Source of the DNA: Argyresthia goedartella
Taxonomy: Eukaryota > Arthropoda > Insecta > Lepidoptera > Argyresthiidae
Reading direction: 5' to 3'
DNA: 64,000 nt
NCBI GenBank assembly: GCA_949825045.1
Contig: OX463815.1
Location: 35,579,356 to 35,643,355 of the forward strand
This document shows, in pieces, positions 41,987 to 53,704 of this stretch. The first letter of the stretch is position 1. The number at the start of each line of letters is the position of its first letter. Under the pieces are notes generated by a model. That model saw nothing but the letters and a program-made list of their open reading frames with translations. It was not told the origin of the DNA and did no database searches. A program made the translations under genes and the position numbers.

Positions 41987-44900
41987 TGTCCTTGTGACTC
42001 TTGTTCTTCTGGTGTACGCTCCACTACTTAACAATCATTACCACAGTTTATTTTATTCATAATACGTTCATGTTATCATTAAATATTTAAATATTAATGT
42101 GATCTATCTGATGACGTGGTGCGGGGCGGGTAGAGGGGGGGTACATCGCGTCGACGCGAACGCTCCAGAGAGAGTGACATTCGCACTTATTAGCGTGATC
42201 GCCTGCATGCTGTCCGGTTGTCTCCCGATTGCCATATTTGCTATTGTCACATGTCATTCATTTTCGTGTTCACTGGAATGCTAATGCAATTTTCTTGCTA
42301 AATTTCATGCTAGGTAATTTTAGAGTACGTTGTATGCTAAATAATAACATAGATTAATAACAAGTATTTAAAAAATCTCAATTTGTCTTTTTCTACTTAA
42401 GTGGTTATGACTGGTTATCGGATCGTATTTTTATTTTCGGAAATAAATAGATTAACATTCGTAAATTTTAATTTCTAAGGTATTATCGTACTTAACGAAA
42501 TAAATCGTACAGTAGAACTAAGAGTGGATGACACACTATACTACACCGAATTATTTCAATGCATCCTGATGGAAGTTCCTTATTTCATTCTATTGCGTTT
42601 TCTTTATTTCATTCCGTTTATATTTAACAAACCAATTGGTTGCGTGAGTCCATAGTAGAGAATGTACGTCGTAACTGGCAAGACTTAAGTGCCTACACTT
42701 GCAATCAAAACGGTGAACCATAAGACTCAGAAGAAGAGTATTTTGCGCACTGATTTATTTTATCTAAAATTATGTGCCAAGTTAAATCTTTAACTTCAAT
42801 TTGTGTTAAGTTATCTGCTTTGTGTAACGTTAAACTTTCAGGATTATTATAGATACATAAGTTGGCATTCATTTAGATCTTTTGTCGGCGAGGTCGACAG
42901 CTACGATATTGTTATTATTGAACTTGGCTCCCATTTTCACATTTATGTTTTGGTTTTTATGTTGGCTTTTACCAATATTGTTATATTGTAATAACATTGA
43001 CGTGGTCAAACGAAACCAGGGGTAGTTTATGAAGATCTCGGGCCACAAAAATAGGAATTTCTCCGGATTGGTCCCCTTCATCAGAGTGATGGATGATTTA
43101 TTCAGCTTCTTCTGAGTTTTTCCATCCCTGCGGGGCGCCGACTTGTTTTACGAGTTGTCGGTACCGAATCAAACAAGAGATTTTTTGTGATAGTAATCTC
43201 TTCCACCGAGAGAGCCGTTGAACAAATTTGTATCATGCTCTCCTCAGCCATCACTTCACCATTGGTTAGCACTTCACTGACCTCAATGTTGCATGACTTG
43301 AACTTCAAAATCTTCAACGACGGCGTCGTCAATAAATTGGATGCCATGACGAGCTCTACTTTCGCGTGACGCGCTCATCTACGTGCTTCACCGCCCGGTA
43401 TCTATGCGCGGACGCGATGTTGATCTATTCTAATAAATGTAAATAAAAGTTTCAAGGAAATTTGGTAGCTGTTCTCTTAAAAAATAATCTCCTAGCGCCA
43501 TCTCGTGGTGTTTGCAATATTGCTAAGGTGCTGCACCAAGCGATATAGGCCTCCTATTAAATTTTGTAGCATCTCTGATTACGCTGGTTACAGATTTTGT
43601 TCTACGAGAAGTGGTCTATCTACATATCACTCTCTGAATCACTAACCTATTTACAAAGAGCCGCTGGATTTATATACGACACAAACACACTAGCAGTTGC
43701 TCGCTGCTACGCGCGGGCAAAGTCATGTCAAAATGGCTAGGCCATACAAACTTTAAACCTTACATTGTTTAAATTCCTATCTGCCAAATTAAGAGATTCA
43801 TAGGTCGAGTAGTTTCTGATTTTTATATAAACTCTAAGCCTGCCTTTTCCTCTTTGTGGGGGCGAATATCGATATAAACTTTACTGGACTGACATCTCGC
43901 ATCTACAAGATATAATGGAACGGTCATATTTTAGACGGTTGTTAGGGACATCATTCTGAACAACTTTTACTATGAAGGTATTCCATACAAAAAAGCTGAT
44001 CGGCCGGCCCAAACTGTATCGAAAAGTGAAAATTAAAGTTGCTCAGATACAATCGATTCATCAACCCCCTAAAATATGACTACACCTTTCTGTTACACCC
44101 AGTATAAACTAGGTACCTGTCAAAGCTCCATAGGTCAAGTCCTTTTTTATGTCCATACAAAATATTATATTAATAAATTTGAAAAGTCACTTCGCTTAGT
44201 GGATGTCTCATACCCATAAACCGCCTACCTGCAAAATTTGAGTTTCATAAGTCAAGTACCTACGTAGTTTTCGATTTTCATAGAAACTTCATCCCATTTC
44301 TTTCTCTTAAGGGATGAATTTCGCCAAACCCGTTGTTGTGCTTTCCTACGCTATATAACGGAAACCTGTACAACGTTTCATGCCTCTAGGACCATTATTT
44401 TGGCTGGGGTTGATATACCAGTCAGTGAGTCAGTCAGTGCCTTTATACAACAGATTGTTATTATACGCTTTGCTGTGCTAATCCTGCTTCGCGAGATTAA
44501 AATAAGTACATTACTCAAAGAACCGAACATCAAAGGGAAGTCTAACATTTTTCGCCATAACACAGAACGTTCATGAATAAAATAAAGAAATCATCGCACA
44601 TTGGGCTTACGAGAGAGATCGTACGATGGCGTCCACCATTTAAGTGACGTGACACGTGATCTCTGGCAAGTGGCGGGGTTTATTACGAATGACGTGACAA
44701 TCCTATTCTATATTTCGCAATACAGGAGCGATACATTAGTGATACCGATGCCATGCTGTTGCAGGCCATATACCATTGCCTATGTAATACAATTGCCTGT
44801 TGCGACTACCGCAATATGCGATAAGATTAATCATAATATGTTATCGATGCAGACGTGATGCAGAATCGATACAATCACGCGCTGCTAATGAAAGGTGAGA

Positions 44901-45924
44901 TACTTCTGTAAGACACAGCGCGTTCCATGGGCACGCCGTTATACATCTCGCTTTTTACTTCAACCTTTACCAGATTTTCGTATGACCTTTCATTACAGGA
45001 TTTTCTATAGGAAAGTCATTTTTCCGGACGGGTTTCCGAATGAGTTACTTTTCTAATAAACAATAAATATCGAACGGTCAGTTTTGTGACCCCATACAAA
45101 CATCCCTTCGGGTGTAGGGGTAAATAGCAGAGGAAATTCAATATGACCAGTTAAGGTGATACGAAAAAATATATATAAAATGAATACGAATGTAAACGAA
45201 AGTGACAGCGTTAACTACTTACGCATAAGAAAGAAACGAGAGCGCAAACAATGCTCTCGACTCAAACCAAAATAACGTAGCGCTAAACCACATTTTTTTT
45301 TAAATAAACTACGCTATTTTGTCAAAGTTTTTCAAGAGTTCACGAATACATAATATCCACATTTTGAATGTAATTCCGCAATGAAATTATTTAGGATTTC
45401 AGAATTAAAGGAACAAATAAAACAATTTAGATGTCTTTTCCTATTTAAATTCTATCGAGAATTCATCCAATCACGTTTTTCTTCAGTGAGAATCCTAATC
45501 AAATACTCAATAAACGTTAACCCAAAAACAAAACACCTGTACATGACTTTATATTGGAGTAAATGGATTCGAAAAGGATCCCATTTTTTTCCGTATAACC
45601 TTAATTCATTCACGTCACGTCCTTAGTTACCTAAACGGGCTGACGGAGTCACGTTTGCGCCCACATTGAATCGTCCAAAAAATATTTCACTTAGACGATT
45701 TCACTTAGAGTATTTCACGCACATATCCATATTGTTGCCGGCCGGCAACAGCGCCTTTAGTCCCCCTCACCTACGATCATACGCGATGCGTGTTTAGGGG
45801 GCGCATGTTAGGATTCTATGCGTGTGGCCATTGAGTAAGGTTCTCATAGATATAAATTATGGGTACTAAGTAGGTATAATTCCGCAAATTTTAGTTAACT
45901 TATTAAACGTTTTGTATTTTGCAG
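41987..45924. other. Large intron of the lebercilin-family gene
   Basis: About 3.9 kb without a supported exon. It holds short motif-less frames (for example 42099-42284 and 45381-45626), a minus-strand frame at 43102-43347, and fragments of dispersed repeats such as 44340-44420, which resembles 11340. The acceptor at its end is TTTGTATTTTGCAG. Confidence 0.55.
43102..43347 (-). other. Unrecognised 81-codon minus-strand frame
   Basis: Starts MASNLLTTPSLKILKFKSCN and runs to MEKLRRS. A second frame over its end reads QVGAPQGWKNSEEAE. The amino-acid mix looks protein-like, but there is no motif I can name. It could be a decayed retrocopy or transposon gene inside the intron. No function is proposed. 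Confidence 0.25.
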
Positions 45925-46059
45925 ATGAAAGAGAAGATGCTCAGCACAGTTGCGTCTCGAGGGCCCAAGTCGCCCACCAAATATGCCGTCTCTTCTGCCA
46001 GGCCAACGAACAAGCCCAGCAGAGGCCTTGAAGTGGTAAAGTTCGACGACAGAGCCAGT
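45925..46059 (+). CDS. Lebercilin-family gene, penultimate exon
   Basis: 45 codons between TTTTGCAG and GTAAGTAG, phase 0 at both ends: MKEKMLSTVASRGPKSPTKY, then a Ser/Pro/Lys-rich stretch to KFDDRAS. The Met is internal; the exon continues the frame from the exon ending at 41050 (KLSTIIE). The consensus donor GTAAGT supports the call. The sequence is low-complexity and basic, consistent with a linker after the lebercilin coiled coil. Confidence 0.72.
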
Positions 46060-46425
46060 GTAAGTAGACTCGTAGATTTGTGGTGATATTGAAATGGACG
46101 TGCTTTATTTTTGAAATGTTTTATACATTGTGTTTAGTATTAGTTTTTATATGTTTTATGCTCTTAACAAATACATATTAACTAAATTGTATGCGTAGAT
46201 TGATCGTACCCTGTAGCTTTGGGTATTTATTCCACAAACAAATAAGTTCATTGATTGCTAGTCAGTGAAATTTTCAACTATTCATAAATCTTCATAGTTT
46301 TGATTGGCCTCATTCAACAGTCTTTCAAATTCAATATTAAATAGTATCACCTAATTTACCTTGACTCTTATGCTGATTTTTGAAAGGTATATTTGCTTTG
46401 ATCGGTTCGAATATCACTTTCGCAG
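46060..46425. other. Intron
   Basis: Begins GTAAGTAG and ends ATCACTTTCGCAG, 366 bp, AT-rich, without other features. Confidence 0.7.
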
Positions 46426-47382
46426 GGGGACCAATCTGTACTTGCACGGTTTTGTGAAAACTCGCGCAACATTACCAGCAGTTTGTCTCAAGATGACGAC
46501 ACCTCTTCCTCCCCCGAGCCACGATCACGCTACGTGGCTAGCAGATCTCGCACAGACTCTAATAGTACTAACACGAGGTCAAGAAAGAGCTCAAAAGGAT
46601 CAGACGATGTAATAGAAATAGCGAAAACAGTACAGGATGGCATGGCTGGACTTTCTATCTTTGATGACGAGATAGACTTCAAGAACGCTCCACCAGATGA
46701 AGTCCAAAAGAAGATAGAACTCATGAAGAAGGACTTTTTGCACAAGCTAAGAAACGACGAAGAATCTTTGTCCAGAAAATCAAGTGCAGCAAGAAAGGCG
46801 CTTTCAGAAGACTCTATTGAAGAAGATCAAGATATTGTGGAAGAAATAGAAAGACCAAAATCTAGAGGCAGAAATAGTAAAATTTCGTTTCACGATGAAG
46901 TGACTGTAGAAGAAACTAAATCTACTGTCACTATCAGCAACTACAAACAAGGAGATAAAATTGAGCACATGAAGCCGAAACGAGAATCCAGCAATTTAGA
47001 GAGAAAGCTATCAGGGAAGCCGATAGAAAAATACTGCAAGGATATAATGCAGAATATAGAGAAAAGTAGCAAAGTCATTGACAAACACGTGACAGATTTC
47101 AATACCACAAGATTTGAAAGCGACAAACTGGTGCAGCAATTGCAAGCGGTCGATAAGATTAATGAGTTTGTTAATTTTAAAGGAGAGATACCTGAGGAGG
47201 CTTTGACGGAGCTGAATAATAACTTCAATATGTTGACAGAACAGGTAACAGAGGCTGTGCCACTAAGGAAGAGGTCAGTTGGTAGTCGCAGGTCCTCTAG
47301 AACTGACTCTAAACCGAATCTTTTTGGCGATTCAAGTTTGAGCAACAAAGATCTACTGAATGATCTTTTGGGCAAGAAATGA
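46426..47382 (+). CDS. Lebercilin-family gene, terminal exon
   Basis: 318 codons and a TGA. It starts GDQSVLARFCENSRNITSSL in phase 0 after TCGCAG, so the TTG at 46483 is not the start. The tail is Ser/Arg-rich at first (SRSRTDSNSTNTRSRKSS), then acidic and helical: IAKTVQDGMAGLSIFDDEID, PDEVQKKIELMKKDFLHKLR, and a final SRRSSRTDSKPNLF with NDLLGKK at the end. There is no membrane segment or enzymatic motif. Disordered, charged C-termini are usual for ciliary scaffold proteins of this family. The long open frame and codon-like composition make it coding with good confidence; conservation was not testable. Confidence 0.8.
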   Translation, partial: GDQSVLARFCENSRNITSSLSQDDDTSSSPEPRSRYVASRSRTDSNSTNTRSRKSSKGSDDVIEIAKTVQDGMAGLSIFDDEIDFKNAPPDEVQKKIELMKKDFLHKLRNDEESLSRKSSAARKALSEDSIEEDQDIVEEIERPKSRGRNSKISFHDEVTVEETKSTVTISNYKQGDKIEHMKPKRESSNLERKLSGKPIEKYCKDIMQNIEKSSKVIDKHVTDFNTTRFESDKLVQQLQAVDKINEFVNFKGEIPEEALTELNNNFNMLTEQVTEAVPLRKRSVGSRRSSRTDSKPNLFGDSSLSNKDLLNDLLGKK

Positions 47383-49593
47383 TATCCAAATACAATTCAA
47401 GGCATTTACGCAAGACATTCAGGATATATAGTTCAAAATGATTGTACTGTCTTCATTACGAAGGCTATAAAATGACAATTATCAAGTGAAATTATCAATT
47501 GTAATGTGGCTGTATTTTATGAGAATACACAATAATCTTCGATACGATTAGATCAATAGTTTCCGCTCTCTAATCAGAAAATATTAACGCGATCTAGTTG
47601 TGTGTACTTTAGTAGATAAAGTCATTAGTGAAAACTTCACGTCGCGGCGACCTACTCGCAGGTCAAAATGTTTTCATTGGTTTTGGACTTATCAAGCCAT
47701 GAGCTTGAAAATTGCGTTGCATTTTTCGGCTCTACGGGGGATGAGGGGCTTGAAGGGTCTTTCAAATGCGCAGTTTACTATTGATGCTAACAAGAAATAA
47801 CATTATTTTGACGCATCTCTTGAAACCTCAATAACAAATTGGCTATTAGACTTTTACAAATCCATCAGCTTTGAGTAATTAATGATAGGAAATGGTTGAA
47901 TTGGGCATACCGACAAAGTGATACCAATTTAGAAACGTCCTTTGCGCAGCTGCGATATTGGTGAAATAAGCCTTTTGAGCTTTTCACCGTTCTTGTGACG
48001 TCGTCGTAGGGAAAATAGTGCTGAAATTGTGTGGGTTTTTTTTGCAACGTCAATTACTTCAGGGCGATAGTATTCGTTTATAATTCATTTCATAAATAGT
48101 ATTATAATTTTATGTTGTTATTTCAGGGTTTTATACACAATGAACACAGATCTACCTAAACCTCAAGGGTCTTAACCACAAAAAAATAAACTCCTGTTCA
48201 ACACTTAATTTTAAAAAAAATAATAGGATTTGACATTTGTTTTGAGGTTAAACTATGTGTAACATTTTTTGTAGTAACACGGAAACTATCGAAATTGAAT
48301 CATTTGCATGTACCTATAATGTATTGAACAATGCATATGTTACTGTATAATGCAGGTATTCTATATAATACCTAGGCAATGTATATAATATCTGGGGCGT
48401 TGAAGCAATGTATTAAATATTAATAATATTAATGTCAATTACATACTTTATCTAGGTAATATATACAATACCAAGGGATTATACAGAATACCTACTTGGA
48501 CACCGGTTTTTTCGCACAATATCGGGGCAAAACACGAAGCGCGAAGCAAAGCTCGATATAACGAAGGATAAAGGGTCTTCGCTTCCTCTCACCCCCTTTA
48601 CCCTTCACCTAAGCTACCGCAGTGTTTTACGCTTTTTCATACATTACCGGCTGCGCATTGGGTATTATATATAATACCTAGACTAAGTATAAATTAAATA
48701 ATGTTTCATACATTGCTTGCACGTTTTAGGCATTCTTTATATTGCCTAGGGATTATGTATATATATCGGATTATACAGATTGCCGGTAACACATACATAA
48801 ATTTTAACCGATTTTCTACCTAAAAGAGCCGACTATATTCAACAAAAAATGCTAAATGTTTAAAATAGCCAAGTTTTGGTCATATGAAACAAACGATTCC
48901 GCCTCGCGTCCCTTAACTTGATGATAAAGTGATTTATGAAGTGTACGGATTACGGTGGTAGAGAGACACGCCTCGACATTTTCTATCAGAAACGAGAGAA
49001 AAAACCTGCAAAGTGTGAGTCGGACTCACGCACCTTAAGTGTGCCCGCCTCGCCCCATATTTAAACTATATCTTTCCTGTAATATTTAAGTAATGATATA
49101 TATTAACTAGGTATTTTTTCAAAATTTTCATCAGTATTTTCGGAGATAAGGTGGGGGAATGGTCTTTTTTGTATATTTCCTTAATAAACTTTTGTAACTA
49201 GGTATTTAGAAATCACGAAAACATAAATAATAAAACCTCGCAACAAGACTCTTCATTTGAATCGTTCGTGTGACATGTACGATACACTTTAAAAAGCCTA
49301 TTTTTTTTCTTAAATGCTCCCTTAAGCTGTCCCCCAAATTCAAAATTAACTTATTTCAGGTCACATAAACAATTAAGTGTACTAAATTTTTATCGGTTCA
49401 GAATTCGGTCGTTTAATATTATTTTTACCCAACTTTACTTACGTTCATTCATTTATTTTACTTATAACGATGCCTTATTGCATTTTTCACTGCTTTTGAA
49501 AAATGTATGGCATTTAAGCTGTCAAAAGTTAAGCCATTCGATGAATAAACTGTAGGATAGACACACGAGTGACCCTATAATGGTTACATTTGT
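47383..49593. other. 3' UTR and AT-rich intergenic sequence
   Basis: No clear polyadenylation signal directly after the stop; AAAAAATAAACTCC lies at about 48181. No other gene was recognised. 48515-48610 has a GAAGCGCGAAGCAAAGC-type repeat. Confidence 0.5.
48340..48790. repeat. Scattered TATATAATACCTAGG / CCTAGG motif copies
   Basis: TATATAATACCTAGGCAATG (about 48363), TATATAATACCTAGACTAAG (about 48668) and inverted forms such as TATATTGCCTAGGGATTATG (about 48737) recur. This suggests a degenerate AT-rich satellite or a fold-back element. Confidence 0.5.
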
Positions 49594-50014
49594 CCTTTTA
49601 TCTACACACGTATCATAAACCCTCTTTACTGCGTTCAAAAACCGCACGTTACGATCAGCATTATGTTAAACTACTTAGTAAAAACTCGTTTCGTATCTGA
49701 AAACTACACATAATGGTCATTATTTGTAGTTTTTCTACATATAATGACATTCAAATTTTGAACGTCGACGCCCACCCGCGTGCCGTCCCTAGTTTGTCTG
49801 TGAAGTTGGTACTGACATTCAAATTTCGAACCCCGACGCCCGCCTGCGTGAAGTTGGTACTAAAGAACAAGCTAAACAATTGCAGAACCACAATGCCGGT
49901 CAAACATGCGGTTCCTGAACATCAAAGAGATCTTATGATATGTGTGTAGATAAACTAGTGTATGTAACTGGACTTAATTAGGCATTATGCAACAGTCACA
50001 TAAACTACTATTAA
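49594..50014 (+). mobile_element. MITE family P, copy 3
   Basis: TTATCTACACACGTATCATA on the left and ACATAAACTACTATTA on the right, with the same internal duplication as copy 2. It lacks the CTCGAG hairpin: the place reads AATTAGGCATTATGCAACAG. Confidence 0.78.
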
Positions 50015-50447
50015 AGGTACAGAACATTAAAAATATACTTCATATTGTAGTATATATACTTCACTGTAGTTGCTACGGTGGGCTAGCCTCCTGTCAATGT
50101 GGGCACAACTGTGTCTCTACCACCCCGTATGTGAAATGTGACCCTATTTTATATTTTGTTTAGAGATGTAAAATACCTAAAATCCTGTATTTGTTAGGCT
50201 TATGAGACAGTGGAGCAGATTATGTAAATTTCAGTTTATTTTGAGAGTGGGAGCGAGAATATGGAAACATATAATTTTAGTAAAACATTTACTGTGTATT
50301 TTTGTTTCGAGTGGCTGCTGAAAATGTATCACTGTATAAACTTTGTATCGACTGTTATGTAAATTATGTTAACATTGCATGAGAATGATGTGAAAATAAA
50401 ATATTTTTTATACAAATATGAGAATTTCCATTTGCTGCTCTAATATA
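50015..50447. other. SINE S1 scrap, otherwise no gene
   Basis: 50093-50160 is a 3' fragment of SINE S1 (GGGCTAGCCTCCTGTCAATG). The rest is AT-rich. Confidence 0.55.
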
Positions 50448-50837
50448 TCTATATATATATAAATGAATCGCTGTTCGTTAGTCTCGCTAAAACTCGAGAA
50501 CGGCTGGGCCGATTTAGCTGATTTTGGTTTTGAAATGTTTGTTGTAGACCAGGGAAGGTTTAAAAGTAGGGTAGGATAGGGTATGGGTAGGGTAGGGTAG
50601 GAGTAGGGTAGGGGTAGGGTAGGGGTAGGGTAGGGGTAGGGTAGGGGTAGGGTAGGGGTAGGGTAGGGGTAGGGGTAGGGTAGGGTAGAGGAAGGGTAGG
50701 GTAGTGGTTGGGTAGGGGTAGGGTAGGGTAGGGGTTGGGTAGGGGATGGTTAGGGGTAGGGGTAGGTTAGGGTAGGGATAGGTAAGGGTAAAGTAGGGGT
50801 AGAGCTACCCGCAGCGAAGCGAGAGCGGGTCAGCTAG
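50448..50837 (+). mobile_element. Small non-autonomous Helitron with minisatellite
   Basis: Begins TC after an A (ATATATCTATATATATATAA) and ends CTAG before T, with the hairpin ACCCGC...GCGGGT (50807-50830) three bases before CTAG, as Helitron 3' ends have. The head GAATCGCTGTTCGTTAGTCT is recalled as common in lepidopteran non-autonomous Helitrons. It encodes no Rep/Hel and would depend on one in trans. Confidence 0.7.
50565..50800 (+). repeat. GGGTA-type minisatellite inside the Helitron
   Basis: Irregular tandem GGTAGGGTAGG units occupy most of the Helitron body. The unit differs from the insect telomere repeat TTAGG. Confidence 0.9.
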
Positions 50838-50865
50838 TAAAATATAAAATAGCTAACGCCATCAT

Positions 50866-51195
50866 TTATTTTTCCAGCACAATTTTGTCTAGAATATGTC
50901 TGGCAAGATGCAGTATGTTCGTAGTCAGGACAGTATCGTCGTAGTGTATAGTATTCTTAGACTCCCTATAGTGAAAACACCTTACTATTGGCCTTTTGAC
51001 AGTTCGTCTTAATGCAACGACGTAACTTTGTCGGACGTGCTTATTTTCGAACTGAACAGTTGCTTTATCTTTTTCAGTCAAAAATTCAATACTTAATAGC
51101 TTATGTTGACAAAATAATTCAATTTTACGATTTACCTTTACTAAATCACCCCAAGAAGTCGACGAATAAGGAACATGCAGTTCTTCTGTAATCAT
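50866..51195 (-). other. Unrecognised 109-codon minus-strand ORF
   Basis: Starts MITEELHVPYSSTSWGDLVK, has EFLTEKDKATVQFENKHVRQ and ends RHILDKIVLEK. The composition looks protein-like and the frame is intact, but no family was recognised. The end lies 28 bp from the Helitron 3' end. It could be a small gene, a single exon, a retrocopy or a chance frame. Confidence 0.3.
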
Positions 51196-51542
51196 AGTTA
51201 AATCCGTAAATAGCCCGTATTAAGTCTCTGTTAGTTTAGCGAAGTCCGATTGGCTGTGGGTTTGTGTTAATAATGAAATAATTAAGTTCTAAGAACAATA
51301 AATATTGTTTGTTGTAGAACACTACGTCGTTACAAGGTTACGTCAGCTACTGAAGATGAATATTTTTCTTTTTAATCTCTAGGAATGTTCCTCAAAAAAA
51401 ATAGAAAGAAGGAGAACTAGTAAACTGAATTGACTAGATGATAATTTTAATATCTATTTATGTTTAAACATATTAGATATTAAATTAATGCTGCACACAT
51501 CTCTGTGAAATAAAACAATAATAATAATAATAACAATAATAT

Positions 51543-51917
51543 TATAGTAGTTTATGTGACTGCTACATAATGGCTAATTATGTACAGTTACATACACAAG
51601 TTTATCTACACACATATCATAAGCTCTCTTTGATGTGTTCAAGAACCGCATGTTTGACCGGCATTGTGGCATTAATCATTGCTCTGCAGTTGTTTAGCTT
51701 GTTCTGTAGTACCAACTTCACAGACAAACTAGGGGCGGCACGCAAGCGGGCGTCGGCGTTGAATGTCATAATTTGACAAATTTTGTTACATTATGGTTAT
51801 AATGTACAAATTTTCAGATAAGAAATTAGTTTTTACCAAATAGTTTTACATTATGGTGGTCTTAAGACCGTTACGTCTAAAAACCGCACGTTTATGATAC
51901 GTGTGTAGATAAAGTAA
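51543..51917 (-). mobile_element. MITE family P, copy 4 (inverted)
   Basis: Begins TAGTAGTTTATGTGACTGCT (reverse complement of the right end of the other copies) and ends with TATGATACGTGTGTAGATAA. It has no CTCGAG hairpin, and the stretch before the distal end differs from copies 1-3. Confidence 0.75.
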
Positions 51918-53225
51918 TTTTCATCATCATAATCATTCACCTACTGCAGGGTACAATAAAGAGGCCCCCGTGGTTAGCTCAGGCTGGGCAGAGCTGGAGA
52001 TGGCTGCAGATGGGAAAAAGTGGAGAGACTGTACAATGACTCTTACTGACTGCCAAGGGGTGTCTGGACGAAAGAAGAAGAATGATGTTACATTTTTTAC
52101 TTGGCTTTAAAACTTTGTGGGATGTTCTTATCATAGAGATATCATGGAATTTATGTCGCAGAAGGGTCAGGTCCGATGGCTGAGGGCGTCCCGAGGATGG
52201 GTGAGATAAATTTTCTGTTCCATAAAATATCAGGTTCCATAAAACTCAAATCATTTATTGCAAGTAGACAAAAGTTTTACAAGTCAAACACTTATGTCTC
52301 ATATACATGGAAAAAATACAGAAAATATGATCAACTAAACTGATTAGGGTTTGAGTTTGAAAAAGGAAATTTCCACTTCAAGTGGTGATTCATGGCTGAA
52401 TCTCGCACAGGAAAAAATAACTCCATTAACTGTACCAGTGCTTCGGAAATACGCCCGTCAGAGAAGATAGCACCAAGAAGCTACGGGGATGTCATTTTTA
52501 CATTACGTCATTATTACACTATGTACAATATAAAATTATCTAATATAATGTTGATCTCTAATCTAAAATATTGTTATTATAACATCGTATCCATAAGTGC
52601 CAATAAGAAGTCTCAAAATAACAATCTAACAAAATAAATAAATAAGAACAAAGACAAGCTGTAATGAACATAACTTATGAGAAACCAGAGTGGACCAGTC
52701 CCCTCCAGCAGCACCCGGACACGAGTATGACTTGTGCACCAGCCATTACCCCCCTCGCCATATTTGAGGGAGGGGAGCAACCCGCTACACAGAGTCATCA
52801 ATCATTCCACTGTATATCAAGCCCATCCTAAGGTGTCCGTGCCCACGGAATCTTTTACAAGCGAAAGGCGCAACGTATGCGGACACCCTACCACGTCCGC
52901 ATACGTTGCGCCACGTTATGAGCGGTGGCCTTGAATGTGCACTACTCACTTTTCAATACCTGTACATAAGCGCAGTAATTCCCGCCAAGGTCGCCCAGCG
53001 CTCTTAATTCGTTGCGCGACTTATACCTGCGGAATCTTTTGGGTCATCTGTGCCCACAGATGCAACGCCTTCGTCGCAACGGATGCCAACCCATGGCCAA
53101 CCCCAACACGTCCGTACCAACGGAATCCAATCTCATCTCTGTACTACCAGATCTAAAGACTAGAATGTATGATATTTGTTTGAATTCACCAAATATCACA
53201 TTGAACATCAATTGAGTTTATGAGT
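51918..53225. other. No firm gene; two coding-like scraps and a hairpin
   Basis: 51960-52090 reads, in one plus frame, SSGWAELEMAADGKKWRDCT, possibly a LINE C-terminus, but unproven. The reverse strand of 52385-52500 reads RISEALVQLMELFFPVRDSA and is followed by an AATAAA, so it may be the 3' end of a gene or element. 52867-52912 is a perfect hairpin. Nothing else is supported. Confidence 0.35.
52867..52912. repeat. Perfect hairpin, 18-bp arms, 10-nt loop
   Basis: GGCGCAACGTATGCGGAC (52867-52884) is the exact reverse complement of 52895-52912. It is GC-rich, unlike its surroundings. It could be an RNA hairpin or a fold-back remnant. Confidence 0.9.
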
Positions 53226-53480
53226 TAATAATAATAATAATACCTTGGACATTATTTATATACATTAATCTATCCCCAAACTAGGATTTCCTGTATCTTG
53301 GGTACTAGACAACGATACACATACTTATATATATATAAAGATAATACTTAGATACATACAGCCATGACTAGGGTACAAACATCCGTTCTCATCAAACAAA
53401 TATTTACCCACCGGGGCTGGAACCCGGGACCCTTGGCTTCGTAGGCAGGGTCACTGCCGACTCGGTCATTCGGGTCATCT
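53226..53480 (-). repeat. tRNA-derived SINE with (ATT)n tail (family S2)
   Basis: On the minus strand the head has GGGTCCCGGGTTCCAGCCCC (box-B-like), followed by TAAATATTTGTTTGATGAGA, CGTTGTCTAGTACCC, AATCCTAGTTTGGGGATAGA and a tail of ATT triplets (53226-53245 as AAT on the plus strand). The body CGTTGTCTAGTACCC is recalled as characteristic of a widespread lepidopteran SINE. Confidence 0.75.
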
Positions 53481-53704
53481 AAAGTAGTAAGTTAACTAAC
53501 TAGGTAATTAATTACTAAGTAAGCTATGAATAAATATTCATATTCATATTCATAATTTATTGATAATAAGATATGTCAGCAGTATACAATAAACGACAAT
53601 AAATTAAATTAGCAGGCATAATGATTATGAATAACAAGTCAGTATGGTACAATGATACAATAGTAATATAGTCACTAATAAAAAGTCAATAATAAAAGTA
53701 AATT
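53481..53704. other. AT-rich spacer
   Basis: No gene recognised. Confidence 0.5.

Noticed and set aside
46530..47375. Minus-strand frames inside the terminal lebercilin exon
   Set aside because: They are antisense to a long coding exon with matching splice sites and have no motifs of their own.
50565..50800. Interstitial telomere repeat
   Set aside because: The unit is GGGTA-like, not the insect TTAGG, and it lies wholly inside a Helitron.
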